A stretch of 64,000 nucleotides of DNA from Phormidesmis priestleyi ULC007 (GTDB lineage Bacteria; Cyanobacteriota; Cyanobacteriia; Leptolyngbyales; Leptolyngbyaceae): the NCBI RefSeq assembly GCF_001895925.1, contig NZ_MPPI01000022.1:1-64000 (forward strand), in the 5' to 3' direction. The notes under the pieces are model-generated. The model was not told where the DNA came from. It saw only the letters and a program-made list of their open reading frames with translations, and did no database searches. The translations under genes and the position numbers were made by a program. How positions within the stretch are numbered: position 1 is the stretch's first letter; the number at the start of each line of letters is the position of its first letter. This document shows positions 9,946-19,294 of the stretch, in pieces.

Positions 9946-10344
9946 ATGAAGACCGCTTTAATTGTGGAGGATGATTTGATCAATGCTCGTGTTTTCTCCA
10001 AGATTCTGACCAGTCGGGGCGGGTTAGCCGTCAAACATACCGAAGATGTGGCAGAAGTGATTCAAATTGCCCAGGCAGGAGAAGCGGATATCATCTTGAT
10101 GGATGTGTCGCTGTCTAGAAGTGTTTACCAGGGTAAGCCGATGAATGGCATTCAACTCACTCAGCTTTTGAAGGCAGACCCCCAAACGGCGACGGTGCCG
10201 ATCGTGCTAGTGACGGCTCACGCCATGGAGGGCGATCGAGAAAGCTTTCTCCAGCAGAGTGGTGCCGATGGTTACATCTCAAAACCTGTCATTGATCATC
10301 AATCTTTTGTCGATCAAGTGCTGGCACTCTTGCCTAATTCGTGA
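9946..10344 (+). CDS. Single-domain response regulator
   Basis: A 132-residue stand-alone receiver (CheY/DivK-like) without output domain. The acidic pair Glu8-Asp9-Asp10, phospho-acceptor Asp53 (in LMDVS), Thr90 and Lys113 (in SKP) are all present, so it should be phosphorylatable. The beta3-alpha3 loop is longer than in CheY (LSRSVYQGKPMNG). No histidine kinase is adjacent. The next gene is a close paralogue, so the pair arose by tandem duplication. Confidence 0.85.
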   Translation: MKTALIVEDDLINARVFSKILTSRGGLAVKHTEDVAEVIQIAQAGEADIILMDVSLSRSVYQGKPMNGIQLTQLLKADPQTATVPIVLVTAHAMEGDRESFLQQSGADGYISKPVIDHQSFVDQVLALLPNS

Positions 10345-10358
10345 CCGATCGCTTAGGA

Positions 10359-10376
10359 CTCGCAAACCTCCGAGGT
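10359..10376 (+). terminator. Possible hairpin terminator
   Basis: AAACCT and AGGTTT flank a CCG loop just after the first response regulator and end in TTTT. The stem is only six base pairs and the U-run is short, so it may be a weak terminator or a small repeat. Confidence 0.3.
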
Positions 10377-10482
10377 TTTGGTCAACCCTCCGATGCAAAT
10401 ACAGTAGTACTACTTTAAGTTAATTTTAGCAAGTTATGAAGGTAATTTTTTTGGCTGATCACCCTACAGAGAGGACTTTTTA

Positions 10483-10890
10483 GTGACTACTATTCTAATC
10501 GTGGAGGATGATCCGACGAATGTTCGCGTGTTTTCAAAGGTTTTAATCAAGCGAGGCGGATTGGCAGTCAGGCATACCGAAGACGTAACAGAAGTGCTGC
10601 AAATTGCCCAATCGGGAGAGGTGGCGCTGATTTTGATGGATGTCTCGCTAACGCGCAGTGTCTATGAAGGCAAAATGATGGATGGCATCAAGATCACCCG
10701 TCTTTTGAAGGCAAACCCGCTCACGATGAACGTGCCTGTGATTTTGTTGACTGCCTATGCAATGGAGGGCGATCGAGAAAAGTTTCTCAGCCAAAGCGGT
10801 GCAGATGACTATATCTCAAAGCCCGTGATTGATCACCAAGTTTTTGTGGATCAAATCAAAGCGCTATTGCCTTCTGAGAAAAACCCGTGA
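10483..10890 (+). CDS. Single-domain response regulator, paralogue of the upstream one
   Basis: A 135-residue receiver starting with GTG at 10483, chosen because a purine-rich AGAGAGGA precedes it and the start aligns with the upstream paralogue. Asp9-Asp10, Asp53, Thr90 and Lys113 are conserved, as is the unusual loop SVYEGKMMDG. The two proteins match along the full length with no gaps, differing mainly on surface positions. They may share a kinase or act as competing phosphate acceptors; that is inference. Confidence 0.85.
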   Translation: MTTILIVEDDPTNVRVFSKVLIKRGGLAVRHTEDVTEVLQIAQSGEVALILMDVSLTRSVYEGKMMDGIKITRLLKANPLTMNVPVILLTAYAMEGDREKFLSQSGADDYISKPVIDHQVFVDQIKALLPSEKNP

Positions 10891-10930
10891 TCTTAACGTG
10901 AATTCGACGACTTCGTTACCAGTCCATCGT

Positions 10931-11011
10931 GCCCCCTAAATCCCCCAAATTGGGGGACTTTGAATCGGAAATTTTGGCTTGAAGTCCTCCAGAATGGGGG
11001 ATTTAGGGGGC
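10931..11011. repeat. MITE-like inverted repeat (CCCCCTAAATCCCCC type)
   Basis: GCCCCCTAAATCCCCCA at the left end is the exact reverse complement of TGGGGGATTTAGGGGGC at the right end, giving 17-base terminal inverted repeats of an 81-base element. A second complementary pair (GGGGGACTT against AAGTCCTCC) continues the stem. Ends of this type are scattered in many cyanobacterial genomes. It lies between convergent genes and carries no ORF. Confidence 0.75.
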
Positions 11012-11116
11012 AGAAGCCGCTGACAACGAAGCGAAAAAACTCGTTGAACTGACGTTAATTTTACGAGAGGATGAGGGCAATTCGAGAAATGGCAACAATG
11101 GAAGTTGTCTAGAGCG

Positions 11117-11485
11117 TCACGATCGCTGGTACAAAATCAACCGATTGCCATCGGGGTCATAAGCATAAATTTCTCTGCCGTGAGATGAGATGAGAATCTC
11201 TCCCGGTGGAGGATAGCCGAGTTGAGTCAGATGCTCGATCGCCGCTTCTAAATCTTTAACCTCTAGACATAAACTGATCGCAGGAAACGCGATCGAAAGA
11301 ATCGGTTCATTTGGTTTGGGTTTATAAATTCCCAGTCGCAAGCCAGGAAGCTGGAACTCAGCGTAAACATTCGGAATAAGCGAAGTAGGTTGATCGAAAA
11401 GGTGACTATAAAACTCGATCGCTCGATCAAATTCACCTGCCGCCAAAGTTACCCACGCCGATCGACACGATAATCCCATACTCAA
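11117..11485 (-). CDS. VOC (glyoxalase/bleomycin-resistance) family protein
   Basis: A 122-residue protein with the paired beta-alpha-beta-beta-beta modules of the vicinal-oxygen-chelate fold: WVTLAAGEFDRAIEFYSHLF at the N-terminus and a second half starting LCLEVKDLEAAIEHL and ending REIYAYDPDGNRLILYQ, the usual C-terminal VOC signature. The substrate cannot be told from the sequence. It runs convergently with the response regulators and is probably monocistronic. Confidence 0.75.
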   Translation of the reverse strand: MSMGLSCRSAWVTLAAGEFDRAIEFYSHLFDQPTSLIPNVYAEFQLPGLRLGIYKPKPNEPILSIAFPAISLCLEVKDLEAAIEHLTQLGYPPPGEILISSHGREIYAYDPDGNRLILYQRS

Positions 11486-11586
11486 AATCTGAAGATCCGC
11501 TTATAGGCACAAGCAAAATTTGACGCAGACGCTAAATTAAAAGATGTCAAAGATCTGACTCATCCTTATAATCGAGGGTTTTTGCA

Positions 11587-12669
11587 ATGACGGCTACACT
11601 CTCTGCACCTCAATCGATCGAATCCTGGTTAGGTGACGAAGCAGAAGACCTGCTGACCCACCAGGCAAAAGTTTCTAAAGATCTATTGCATTTACCCGGT
11701 TCAGATTTTATCGATCGAACTTTTGCTTATAGCGATCGCTCTCCGCAAGTGCTTCGCAGTCTTCAACAACTCTACTCGTTTGGACGTTTAGCAAACACAG
11801 GATATCTGTCAATCTTGCCCGTCGATCAGGGAATTGAGCATTCTGCGGGCGCATCGTTTGCTCCGAATCCGATTTATTTTGACAGTGAGAATATTTTGAA
11901 GCTGGCGATCGAGGCAGGCTGTAGTGCAGTCGCCACAACCTTGGGCGTTTTGGGCAGCGTCTCTCGTAAATATGCTCACAAGATTCCTTTGATCACTAAG
12001 CTTAATCACAACGAATTGCTGACCTACCCTAACCAGTTTGATCAGTTTATGTTTGCCTCCGTCGAGCAGGCTTGGAACTTGGGATCGGTGGCAGTCGGGG
12101 CGACGATTTATTTCGGTTCGCCTGAGTCGAGTCGGCAAATTCAAGAAGTCAGCCGCGCGTTTGCTCGTGCCCATGAATTAGGAATGGCAACGATTCTTTG
12201 GTGCTATCTCCGCAATCCCGCATTTAAGCAAGATAAAGACTATCACTTAGCGGCAGATTTGACGGGTCAGGCAAATCATTTGGGCGTGACGATCGAAGCT
12301 GACATCATCAAACAAAAACTGCCCGAAGTTAACAACGGGTATGGCGCAGTTGCCCAAGCGACGGGTAAAAGTTACGGCAAAACCGACAAGCGCGTCTATT
12401 CTGATCTGACGACTGATCACCCGATCGATTTGACTCGCTATCAGCTTCTCAATTGTTACTCAGGTCGCATCGGGTTGATTAACTCAGGTGGCGCATCAGG
12501 AAAAGCCGACTTTGCCGAAGCGATTCGCACCGCCGTGATCAACAAACGAGCGGGCGGAAGCGGCTTGATCTCTGGGCGCAAAACATTCCAGCGTCCTTTT
12601 GAGGAAGGCGTGAAGCTATTTCATCAAATTCAGGATGTTTATCTATCGCCCGATGTCACGATCGCGTGA
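11587..12669 (+). CDS. fbaB: Class I fructose-bisphosphate aldolase (DhnA/FbaB type)
   Basis: The 360-residue protein follows the E. coli FbaB pattern almost throughout: [88 protein letters not shown] and [27 protein letters not shown]. These include the Schiff-base lysine region of this aldolase class. It catalyses reversible cleavage of fructose-1,6-bisphosphate in glycolysis, gluconeogenesis and the Calvin cycle. It is a second, metal-independent aldolase besides the class II enzyme expected in cyanobacteria. It stands alone. Confidence 0.9.
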   Translation: MTATLSAPQSIESWLGDEAEDLLTHQAKVSKDLLHLPGSDFIDRTFAYSDRSPQVLRSLQQLYSFGRLANTGYLSILPVDQGIEHSAGASFAPNPIYFDSENILKLAIEAGCSAVATTLGVLGSVSRKYAHKIPLITKLNHNELLTYPNQFDQFMFASVEQAWNLGSVAVGATIYFGSPESSRQIQEVSRAFARAHELGMATILWCYLRNPAFKQDKDYHLAADLTGQANHLGVTIEADIIKQKLPEVNNGYGAVAQATGKSYGKTDKRVYSDLTTDHPIDLTRYQLLNCYSGRIGLINSGGASGKADFAEAIRTAVINKRAGGSGLISGRKTFQRPFEEGVKLFHQIQDVYLSPDVTIA

Positions 12670-12807
12670 CACAACAACTCTTAAGGTTTGAGTTTTGGGT
12701 TAGAATCCACTATTACGATTTAAGACTGAGATACAGACGTTACGGCAAATTGTCTCGACGTGATTTCTGGTGTCTCAACGCACTCAAAACTCATAACTCA
12801 AAATCCT

Positions 12808-13974
12808 ATGAAGCTGGCAGCACGGGTTAAGCAAGTGACTCCTTCTTTGACGTTGGCGATCGATGCAAAAGCAAAAGCAATGAAGCGAGACGGAATCGAT
12901 GTCTGTAGCTTTAGTGCCGGAGAGCCAGACTTTGACACGCCAGATCACATCAAGTTAGCGGCAGTAAATGCCCTCAAGTCAGGCAAAACTCGCTACGGCC
13001 CGGCAGTGGGAGAGCCGATTCTGAGAGCGGCGATCGCCCACAAACTGCAAACCGATAATCAACTCGGCTACAGCGCTGAAAACATCATCGTCACCAATGG
13101 TGGCAAGCACTCGCTCTATAACCTGATGATGGCGCTGATCGAAGCAGGCGATGAAGTGATTATTCCGGCTCCCTTTTGGGTGAGCTATCCCGAAATGGTG
13201 AAGCTTGCAGAAGGAACTCCGGTGATCGTCCAGACCACGGCAGAAAGCGGCTATAAAATTACGCCCGACCAATTACGACAAGCGATCACACCCAAAACTC
13301 GTCTATTTATCCTCAATTCGCCCTCAAACCCGACGGGGATGGTTTACACCCCAGAAGAAGTTCGAGCGATCGCTGAAGTGGTGGTCGAAAAAAATATTCT
13401 CGTTGTCTCCGATGAGATCTACGAAAAGCTGCTCTATGACGGTGCCCAACATTTGAGCATTGGCGCAGTCAGTTCTGAAGTGTTCGATCGCACCATTATC
13501 AGTAGCGGATTTGCAAAAGCCTACTCAATGACAGGATGGCGAGTGGGCTATTTAGCGGCTCCGTTAGAAATCCTCAAAGCTGTCAGCATGATTCAAGGAC
13601 ACAGCACCTCTAACGTGTGTACGTTTGCTCAATATGGGGCGATCGCCGCTCTCGAAGGCCCACAAGATTGTGTTGAGCAGATGCGCCTCGCCTTTGCCGA
13701 ACGTCGCCAAGTCATTTTTGATCTGGTGAATACGATTCCTGGTTTAACGTGTTTAAAGCCTGATGGTGCTTTCTATATTTTCATCAACATCAGCAAATTA
13801 GGGATGTCGTCGCTTGAATTCTGCGATGGACTGTTAAGCGAACAGCAAGTCGCGGCGATTCCTGGCGTTGCGTTTGGGGCAGATGATCACATTCGGCTGT
13901 CTTATGCGACGGATATGACGACGATCGATCGAGGTATCGATCGTTTGTCCACCTATGTGAAGTCAAGATTTTAG
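12808..13974 (+). CDS. PLP-dependent aminotransferase, aspartate aminotransferase type
   Basis: I start at the ATG at 12808; an upstream in-frame extension to 12760 would translate a repeat-like stretch (ACTCAAAACTCATAACTCAAA). The 388-residue enzyme is a class I/II fold-type I aminotransferase, subgroup Ib: NGGKHSLYN at 97-105, [10 protein letters not shown] at 171-180, [12 protein letters not shown] at 201-212, the PLP lysine Lys237 in [14 protein letters not shown] and the carboxylate-binding Arg near the C-terminus (IRLSYA). Most likely it interconverts aspartate and glutamate (AspC), possibly also prephenate. It stands alone. Confidence 0.88.
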   Translation: MKLAARVKQVTPSLTLAIDAKAKAMKRDGIDVCSFSAGEPDFDTPDHIKLAAVNALKSGKTRYGPAVGEPILRAAIAHKLQTDNQLGYSAENIIVTNGGKHSLYNLMMALIEAGDEVIIPAPFWVSYPEMVKLAEGTPVIVQTTAESGYKITPDQLRQAITPKTRLFILNSPSNPTGMVYTPEEVRAIAEVVVEKNILVVSDEIYEKLLYDGAQHLSIGAVSSEVFDRTIISSGFAKAYSMTGWRVGYLAAPLEILKAVSMIQGHSTSNVCTFAQYGAIAALEGPQDCVEQMRLAFAERRQVIFDLVNTIPGLTCLKPDGAFYIFINISKLGMSSLEFCDGLLSEQQVAAIPGVAFGADDHIRLSYATDMTTIDRGIDRLSTYVKSRF

Positions 13975-14115
13975 GGAGCCGCACGAAAACAAAATTTCAA
14001 GCTTCGAGTGAGATCTGTCAGTCTTTGAAATCGAAGCTGGCATTTAATCAAGCAGTAACAAGAGTTTTGAATGAAGTTATCCTTGAAAAAAGTCTTGCCC
14101 TCATAGCTATTCAAA

Positions 14116-17100
14116 ATGTCGAAGCAGAAATATGACTGGAAACGGTTCTGGTGCCCTCGGTCAGGTAGTATTAACCTGGCTGATGGTGGCTATTTGTACG
14201 ATCCAGACGCAGAATGGGGCAAGGCATATAATCCGGATCTAGTGACATCAGAGGCGATTGCTGATGTTCCATGCCTGGTTTTATTAGGGGAGCCAGGTAT
14301 CGGAAAGTCTCAGGAATTAGAAAGCCTAAAAATCTTTACAGAAAATAAGGTTTGCGATACTAGCCAAGTCTTAGAACTTAATCTCCGATCCTGTACGAAT
14401 CTAAAAAATGATCTATTCAAGGATGAAACTTTTATTGATTGGTTAGGGAATACTTATCACCTCTATTTATTTCTGGATAGCCTGGATGAGGGACTTTTGA
14501 GTATCCCAACTCTATCGACAGGTTTAATTGATGAGCTTAAGAAACAGAAGTATCGGAATCATATTAATCGTCTTCACCTTCGCCTAACGTGTCGGACATT
14601 TGTATTTCCGGAAATCCTAGAAGAAGGATTGAAAAAGCTTTGGCAAGAAAATCAGGTTGAAATTTATGAACTAGCTCCGCTTCGTCGTGTAGACGTTATT
14701 GAAGCTGCGAAAGCTGAGAGATTTTCAACTGATGATTTTCTAAAGGAAGTTGGACAAAAGGATGTTGTACCCCTAGCAATAAAACCAATCACTCTGGAAT
14801 TTCTACTGAATACTTACCGTCGTCACGATGGTCAATTCCCTTCTAATCAGAAACTTCATGAACTCTATCTTGAGGGATGCAAACTTCTCTGCGAGGAAGT
14901 TAGCCTGAGTCGTCGAAGTTCAAGCCAAATAGGCAACCTCGATAGTGACCAACGTCTAATTGTTGCGGCTCGAATTGCGGCTATCACAATCTTTGCCAAT
15001 CGATTTGCTGTATGGACTGAAGTTGATCAAGGAGATGTGCCCACTGAAGATGTACTTCTTCAAGCGTTGCATCATGGTTATGAAAATGCTAGTGGAAAGG
15101 AATTTGGGATTACCAGAGAAACAATTCAGGAAGTTTTAGATACTGGTTTATTTTCGTCCCGTGGACGGCATCGAATGGGATGGGCACACCAAACCTACGC
15201 TGAGTTTTTGGCTGCCTGGTATCTTGCACAGCACAAAATATCTCTAAAGCAAGTAATAAAATTAATCTTTTCATCTGAAGATTTAGATCATAAGCTAATC
15301 CCTCAACTTCATGAAACTGCCGCATGGCTGTCCAACACGAGACTGGATGTTTTTCAGGAAATCATCAAAACTGATCCAGATGTTCTTTTGCAAAGTGATG
15401 TGCCGACTGATGCAAATGTCAGATCATCAATTGTGGATAACTTATTGACACAGTACGAAGAGGAAAAATTATTTGATCGAGATAGAAATAACTATCGTAA
15501 CTATGAGAAGCTCAAGCATCCCGGATTGGCTGATCAATTGCGTCCTTATGTCTGTGATTCCGGTAGGCAGATTGATGCGCGAGATCTAGCGATCGACATC
15601 GCTGAAGTCTGCGAAATCTCTGAGCTTCAGGAAGAATTAGCAAATCTTGCTCTTGATTCATCACAATCGATTCATTTAAGAGTTCGTGCAGCAAAAGCTA
15701 TTTGCTCTGTTGGCGATGTAGATACAAGGTTAAAGCTAAAGCCTCTAGCTGTCGGGCAACTTTTAGAAGATGAAGACGATCGACTTAAGGGATATGCTCT
15801 TCAGGCACTTTGGTCAGATCATCTGACAGCAGAAGAATTGTTTCAAGCTCTGACTCCGCCTAAGAAGGGAAATTTTTTAGGAGGATATCAGATGTTTCTT
15901 TACTATGAACTGGTTCCACATCTCCAACCATACGATTTAGTAGCTGCCCTCAAATGGCTTGCTTTGCAAGGTGTTAGATGCTTCGGGCACCCATTTGGAA
16001 GACTTGGAGATGCCATTCTTCTAAAAGCATGGGAAAGCTTTGACTTGCCTGGAGTAGCAGAGAGCTTTACTAAAGTAGCTCTAGTGCAGTGGAGGGAGTA
16101 TCAGAGCATCATCGCTGCTGATGACAAGCTACAGCGAGAATTTGAATCATCGCTTTTGAACGACAGCAAAAAACGACGCACCCTAATTGAGCAAGCAGTT
16201 TTAACTAGTTTAGAAACAAAAGAAGGTCTACCTTTTCTATTAAGTTCCTTGACTGAAAATGTTTTAGTTTCAGAAGACGTTTTTTGGATGCTTGAAAAAC
16301 TTCAGAATTCCAATTGTGAAAAGGATCAGAAAATTTGGACTCAACTGGTAGAGTGGAGCTTTAATCGTCAAGATGCAAAGCAGATAGATGCAATCCTCAT
16401 AGCCACTCAAAGCAACAAAGTTTTGCAAGAAGCCTTTGTCTCTTATTTTGAGCCAATCGAACTCGATTCAACTCAAGCTGGGGAACTGAGAACTGATCAC
16501 TTCAGAAAGCAAGAAATGCAAGATCGCAGACAAAACCCTCCCTCGCTAGAGCCATCCCCTAAAGAAAGAGTGCTACTACTTTTAGAAAAGTTAGAGTCTG
16601 GAGATTTATCTGCTTGGTGGCATCTTAATATGGAAATGACTCTGAAGCTTGACAGTAAACACTATAGTAATGAGTTTGAATTAGATCTAACTAACCTTCC
16701 TGGATGGCAAGATGCAAGCAAACCTACTCGAATAAGAATTCTTGAGTGTGCAAATAAGTACGTTCAACAAAAAGATGATATAGATTATAAATGGATAGGA
16801 ACAAACACTTTCGATCGACCAGCCTTAGCAGGTTGCAGAGCTTTACAGTTAATTTTGAAAGAGACTCCAGACTCTATAAAGTATTTCTCGTCTGAGATAT
16901 GGAAAAAGTGGGCACCTATTATTATTGCTACCCCTAGTAGTAGCCAATATGAAGCCTCTTATTTAGAGCTAGTCAAGATTGCCTATCTGAATGCTGCTGA
17001 AGAATCCATCAAGACCCTAATAGTTCTCATTGACAAAGAGAATCGGGAGCATGACTATCTATTTGTGATCGATCGCTTTGAGCAGTGCTGGGATGAACGA

Positions 17101-18066
17101 TTAAAGTCAGCTTTATTAGCAAAGGCTAAAGATCCTGTACTTAAACCTAAATGTATTGGACAGCTACTCGAAAAGCTGCTTAAGCAAGGATTGACTGAAG
17201 CTAGAAACTTCACGAAGTCCCTAATTTCTTTTCCACTACCATTAGCTGAGGATGAACGTGAAAAGACCCTGATTGCCGCTAAAGTGCTTATTGAAAATCC
17301 AGATCCATCTAGCTGGTCATTCATTTGGGCATTAATTCAGAAAGATTCATCGTTTGGTCGTGAAGTTCTCGAACTGGCTGCCTACCATCACTCATATGGG
17401 ATTCAGCTAAATCTGACTGAAACACAACTGGCTGACTTGTACGCTTGGCTAGTTCATCAATATCCTTACGATGAAGATTCAGACTACAGTAATGATGGCG
17501 GTGTCCATGATGTGACGGCTAGAGATGGTATGGCGAGGCTGAGAGACAGCGTTTTGTCACAACTAAAAGAACGAGGGACACTTCAGGCATGTGCTGAGAT
17601 TCAACGCCTTATACAGGAATTACCGGACATCGCTTGGCTCAGAAAAACGTTACTTGATGCTCAAACGAGTATGCGGCGTAAAACTTGGCAACCTCCAACA
17701 CCAGAAGAAATTCTTCAGCTTGTGGCTAGTCAAAAGCCTTCTAACTCGGAGTTGTACAATCAGCTTGACAAAATAGATCTGAGGACACAAAAAATGGCAG
17801 ATGAACCTAAAGTTGATCAAAGCATTCATATTACAGGTTCCAAGGTAAATGGAGCCGTCACTACAGGTAGCAACAATATCGAAAATAAAATATATCCTTC
17901 TAATGCTGAGAAAGGATTCGACTGGAAATTTTGGCTTTCGATAACCACAACTGTCACAGTCGCACTAATCTCTATAGTCGCTAGTGGAGTATTTAATGAC
18001 GAAATCAAGAAATTTTTGTTTAACCGAGATACATCCCCTCGTGTTGAGCAGAAGCTAGAGAGATAA
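14116..18066 (+). CDS. NACHT-type STAND NTPase with C-terminal transmembrane anchor
   Basis: A 1316-residue protein. The P-loop is GEPGIGKS at 58-65 and Walker B is LYLFLDSLDEG at 116-126, with a second acidic pair; RLTCRTF near 156-162 fits a sensor arginine. MGWAHQTYAEFLAAWYL near 350-367 is the helical motif that typically ends the NACHT/winged-helix part. Residues 370-1210 are helical repeats suited to ligand sensing. Near the C-terminus, QSIHITGSKVNGAVTTGSNN is a short beta-like linker motif often found in bacterial signalling proteins, followed by a single TM helix at about 1273-1293. No nuclease, TIR or protease domain is visible. Codon use is AT-rich and HIP1-poor compared with neighbours, pointing to transfer. 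Bacterial NACHT proteins are often antiphage sensors, but this role is inferred. Confidence 0.75.
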   Translation: MSKQKYDWKRFWCPRSGSINLADGGYLYDPDAEWGKAYNPDLVTSEAIADVPCLVLLGEPGIGKSQELESLKIFTENKVCDTSQVLELNLRSCTNLKNDLFKDETFIDWLGNTYHLYLFLDSLDEGLLSIPTLSTGLIDELKKQKYRNHINRLHLRLTCRTFVFPEILEEGLKKLWQENQVEIYELAPLRRVDVIEAAKAERFSTDDFLKEVGQKDVVPLAIKPITLEFLLNTYRRHDGQFPSNQKLHELYLEGCKLLCEEVSLSRRSSSQIGNLDSDQRLIVAARIAAITIFANRFAVWTEVDQGDVPTEDVLLQALHHGYENASGKEFGITRETIQEVLDTGLFSSRGRHRMGWAHQTYAEFLAAWYLAQHKISLKQVIKLIFSSEDLDHKLIPQLHETAAWLSNTRLDVFQEIIKTDPDVLLQSDVPTDANVRSSIVDNLLTQYEEEKLFDRDRNNYRNYEKLKHPGLADQLRPYVCDSGRQIDARDLAIDIAEVCEISELQEELANLALDSSQSIHLRVRAAKAICSVGDVDTRLKLKPLAVGQLLEDEDDRLKGYALQALWSDHLTAEELFQALTPPKKGNFLGGYQMFLYYELVPHLQPYDLVAALKWLALQGVRCFGHPFGRLGDAILLKAWESFDLPGVAESFTKVALVQWREYQSIIAADDKLQREFESSLLNDSKKRRTLIEQAVLTSLETKEGLPFLLSSLTENVLVSEDVFWMLEKLQNSNCEKDQKIWTQLVEWSFNRQDAKQIDAILIATQSNKVLQEAFVSYFEPIELDSTQAGELRTDHFRKQEMQDRRQNPPSLEPSPKERVLLLLEKLESGDLSAWWHLNMEMTLKLDSKHYSNEFELDLTNLPGWQDASKPTRIRILECANKYVQQKDDIDYKWIGTNTFDRPALAGCRALQLILKETPDSIKYFSSEIWKKWAPIIIATPSSSQYEASYLELVKIAYLNAAEESIKTLIVLIDKENREHDYLFVIDRFEQCWDERLKSALLAKAKDPVLKPKCIGQLLEKLLKQGLTEARNFTKSLISFPLPLAEDEREKTLIAAKVLIENPDPSSWSFIWALIQKDSSFGREVLELAAYHHSYGIQLNLTETQLADLYAWLVHQYPYDEDSDYSNDGGVHDVTARDGMARLRDSVLSQLKERGTLQACAEIQRLIQELPDIAWLRKTLLDAQTSMRRKTWQPPTPEEILQLVASQKPSNSELYNQLDKIDLRTQKMADEPKVDQSIHITGSKVNGAVTTGSNNIENKIYPSNAEKGFDWKFWLSITTTVTVALISIVASGVFNDEIKKFLFNRDTSPRVEQKLER

Positions 18067-18088
18067 ACCAGCTAAAGAGTTTATAGTT

Positions 18089-18331
18089 ATGCAAATCACG
18101 ATCGACCTACCGCCAGATTTGGAACAAGACCTGATCCGTCAAGCGGCGCAATCTGATGTTCCACTTCAAACCTTAATTCTGCAAGCCCTGCGTCGGATCA
18201 TTCAAACGCCATCTGTTTCCACTTCTCAATGGTCGGAGGCTATCTTGTCCTATGAAGGAATCCCTGATTTCCCTGCACTTGACTCTTACCGCAACGAACT
18301 CCTTCCGCCCAGTGAACCGGAGCTATTCTGA
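18089..18331 (+). CDS. VapB-like antitoxin
   Basis: An 80-residue protein starting MQITIDLPPDLEQDLIRQAA, a short beta strand plus helices typical of ribbon-helix-helix antitoxin DNA-binding heads, followed by a Ser/Pro-rich tail that would wrap the toxin. Its stop overlaps the first base of the PIN-domain gene (TGATG), the standard arrangement for a toxin-antitoxin operon. It probably neutralises the toxin and represses the pair. Confidence 0.75.
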   Translation: MQITIDLPPDLEQDLIRQAAQSDVPLQTLILQALRRIIQTPSVSTSQWSEAILSYEGIPDFPALDSYRNELLPPSEPELF

Positions 18332-18735
18332 TGCGATATCTACTCGATACTTGCGTCATCAGCGATTTCATCAAGGGTGAAACTGGCACTAAAGCTAGAC
18401 TCAAGCAAACTCCACCTGTTGATATTGCCGTTTCTGTAATTACGGTCATGGAGTTGCGCTATGGCTTGGTACTCAATCCGCAACGTGCCCAGAAAGTCGA
18501 GCCGACGATCGCCAGTTTTCTATCTTCTGTCACAATTCTCCCCTTCAGATCTGTAGAAGCTGAACAAGCGGCTCAGATTCGTGCTGCTCTTAAATCTCAA
18601 GGACAGCCGATTGGTGCTTACGATGTCTTGATTGCGGCTACTGCACTTCAACATAGCTTGCTCATGATCACGGCAAACCAACGAGAGTTTGATCGAGTTC
18701 TTGGTCTACAGACTGAGAATTGGCGACAGCCTTAG
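18331..18735 (+). CDS. PIN-domain toxin, VapC family
   Basis: A 134-residue PIN-domain ribonuclease. The acidic active-site residues are Asp6 (YLLDTCVISDF), Glu42 (TVMELRYGL), Asp99 (GAYDVLIAATA) and a later Asp/Asn region (TANQREFDRV). TVMELRYG and PIGAYDxLIAATA are strong VapC signatures. VapC toxins cut tRNA or rRNA when released from the antitoxin. The pair follows the NACHT gene after 22 bases on the same strand, so it could be transcribed with it. Confidence 0.85.
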   Translation: MRYLLDTCVISDFIKGETGTKARLKQTPPVDIAVSVITVMELRYGLVLNPQRAQKVEPTIASFLSSVTILPFRSVEAEQAAQIRAALKSQGQPIGAYDVLIAATALQHSLLMITANQREFDRVLGLQTENWRQP

Positions 18736-19050
18736 AAGATTGGGTGATTCAAACCCCAGATCAACAACAGCACTACACCAAAAAGTACGCTCAAGGCAAC
18801 GGGTTAACTGCGTTCGGTGAGTACGATCGTCAGTTAACTTCTTTTTTGTGTTGGGGCGGCACGAAGAATCGATCGATTAGCAGCAAGCAATAGTCAGGGT
18901 TCGTACTGATAATGAGGGTAGCTCTGCAAGGGTTGCCTATTCGAGTGAGGTTACAATCAAAGCTGTACCTGCATCTGTTAAACCCTCGTGAGCCAAATTC
19001 TGACTTTAGAATTAAGTGAACAGGCGACCATACACAGATTACGGTGTCGC
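18736..19050. other. Intergenic region, possibly gene remnants
   Basis: Both strands contain short open stretches but no complete gene. On the plus strand a fragment beginning LEDWVIQTPDQQQHY runs to about 18891 without a start of its own. On the minus strand, where a toxin partner of the DUF433 gene would be expected, reading frames are interrupted. Decayed genes are plausible but I cannot identify them. Confidence 0.35.
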
Positions 19051-19281
19051 TTAAGAACCACCCACCACCGCAATCAGACGACGTTCTCGATCGGCAACAA
19101 ATTCTAAACACGCTCTAATGTCTTCCTCTGTCAACTCTGGAAAGTCATCTAAAATTTCTGCATGAGACATTCCTGCCGCCAGCCAGCCCAACACGTCATA
19201 CACAGTAATTCGCATTCGCCTAATACAAGGCTTCCCACCCCGTTTTCCCGGTTCGATCGTAATAATATTTCGATAGCTCAT
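19051..19281 (-). CDS. DUF433 family protein (probable antitoxin)
   Basis: I start at the ATG at 19281 (MSYRNIITIEPGKRGGKPCI), the usual beginning of the family, giving 76 residues; a longer frame to 19335 would overlap the upstream GTPase gene. GKPCIRRMRITVYDVLGWLAAGMSHAEILDDFPELTEEDIRACL is the DUF433 core, a winged-helix-like fold. DUF433 genes are usually followed by a PIN-like DUF5615 toxin; none is intact here. It begins 13 bases after the GTPase stop and is probably co-transcribed with it. Confidence 0.75.
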   Translation of the reverse strand: MSYRNIITIEPGKRGGKPCIRRMRITVYDVLGWLAAGMSHAEILDDFPELTEEDIRACLEFVADRERRLIAVVGGS

Positions 19282-19294
19282 AGCAATAAGATAT

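Noticed and set aside
18830-19111. 93-codon minus-strand frame downstream of DUF433, as its toxin partner
   Set aside because: It overlaps the DUF433 gene in a different frame and lacks PIN-like acidic residues.
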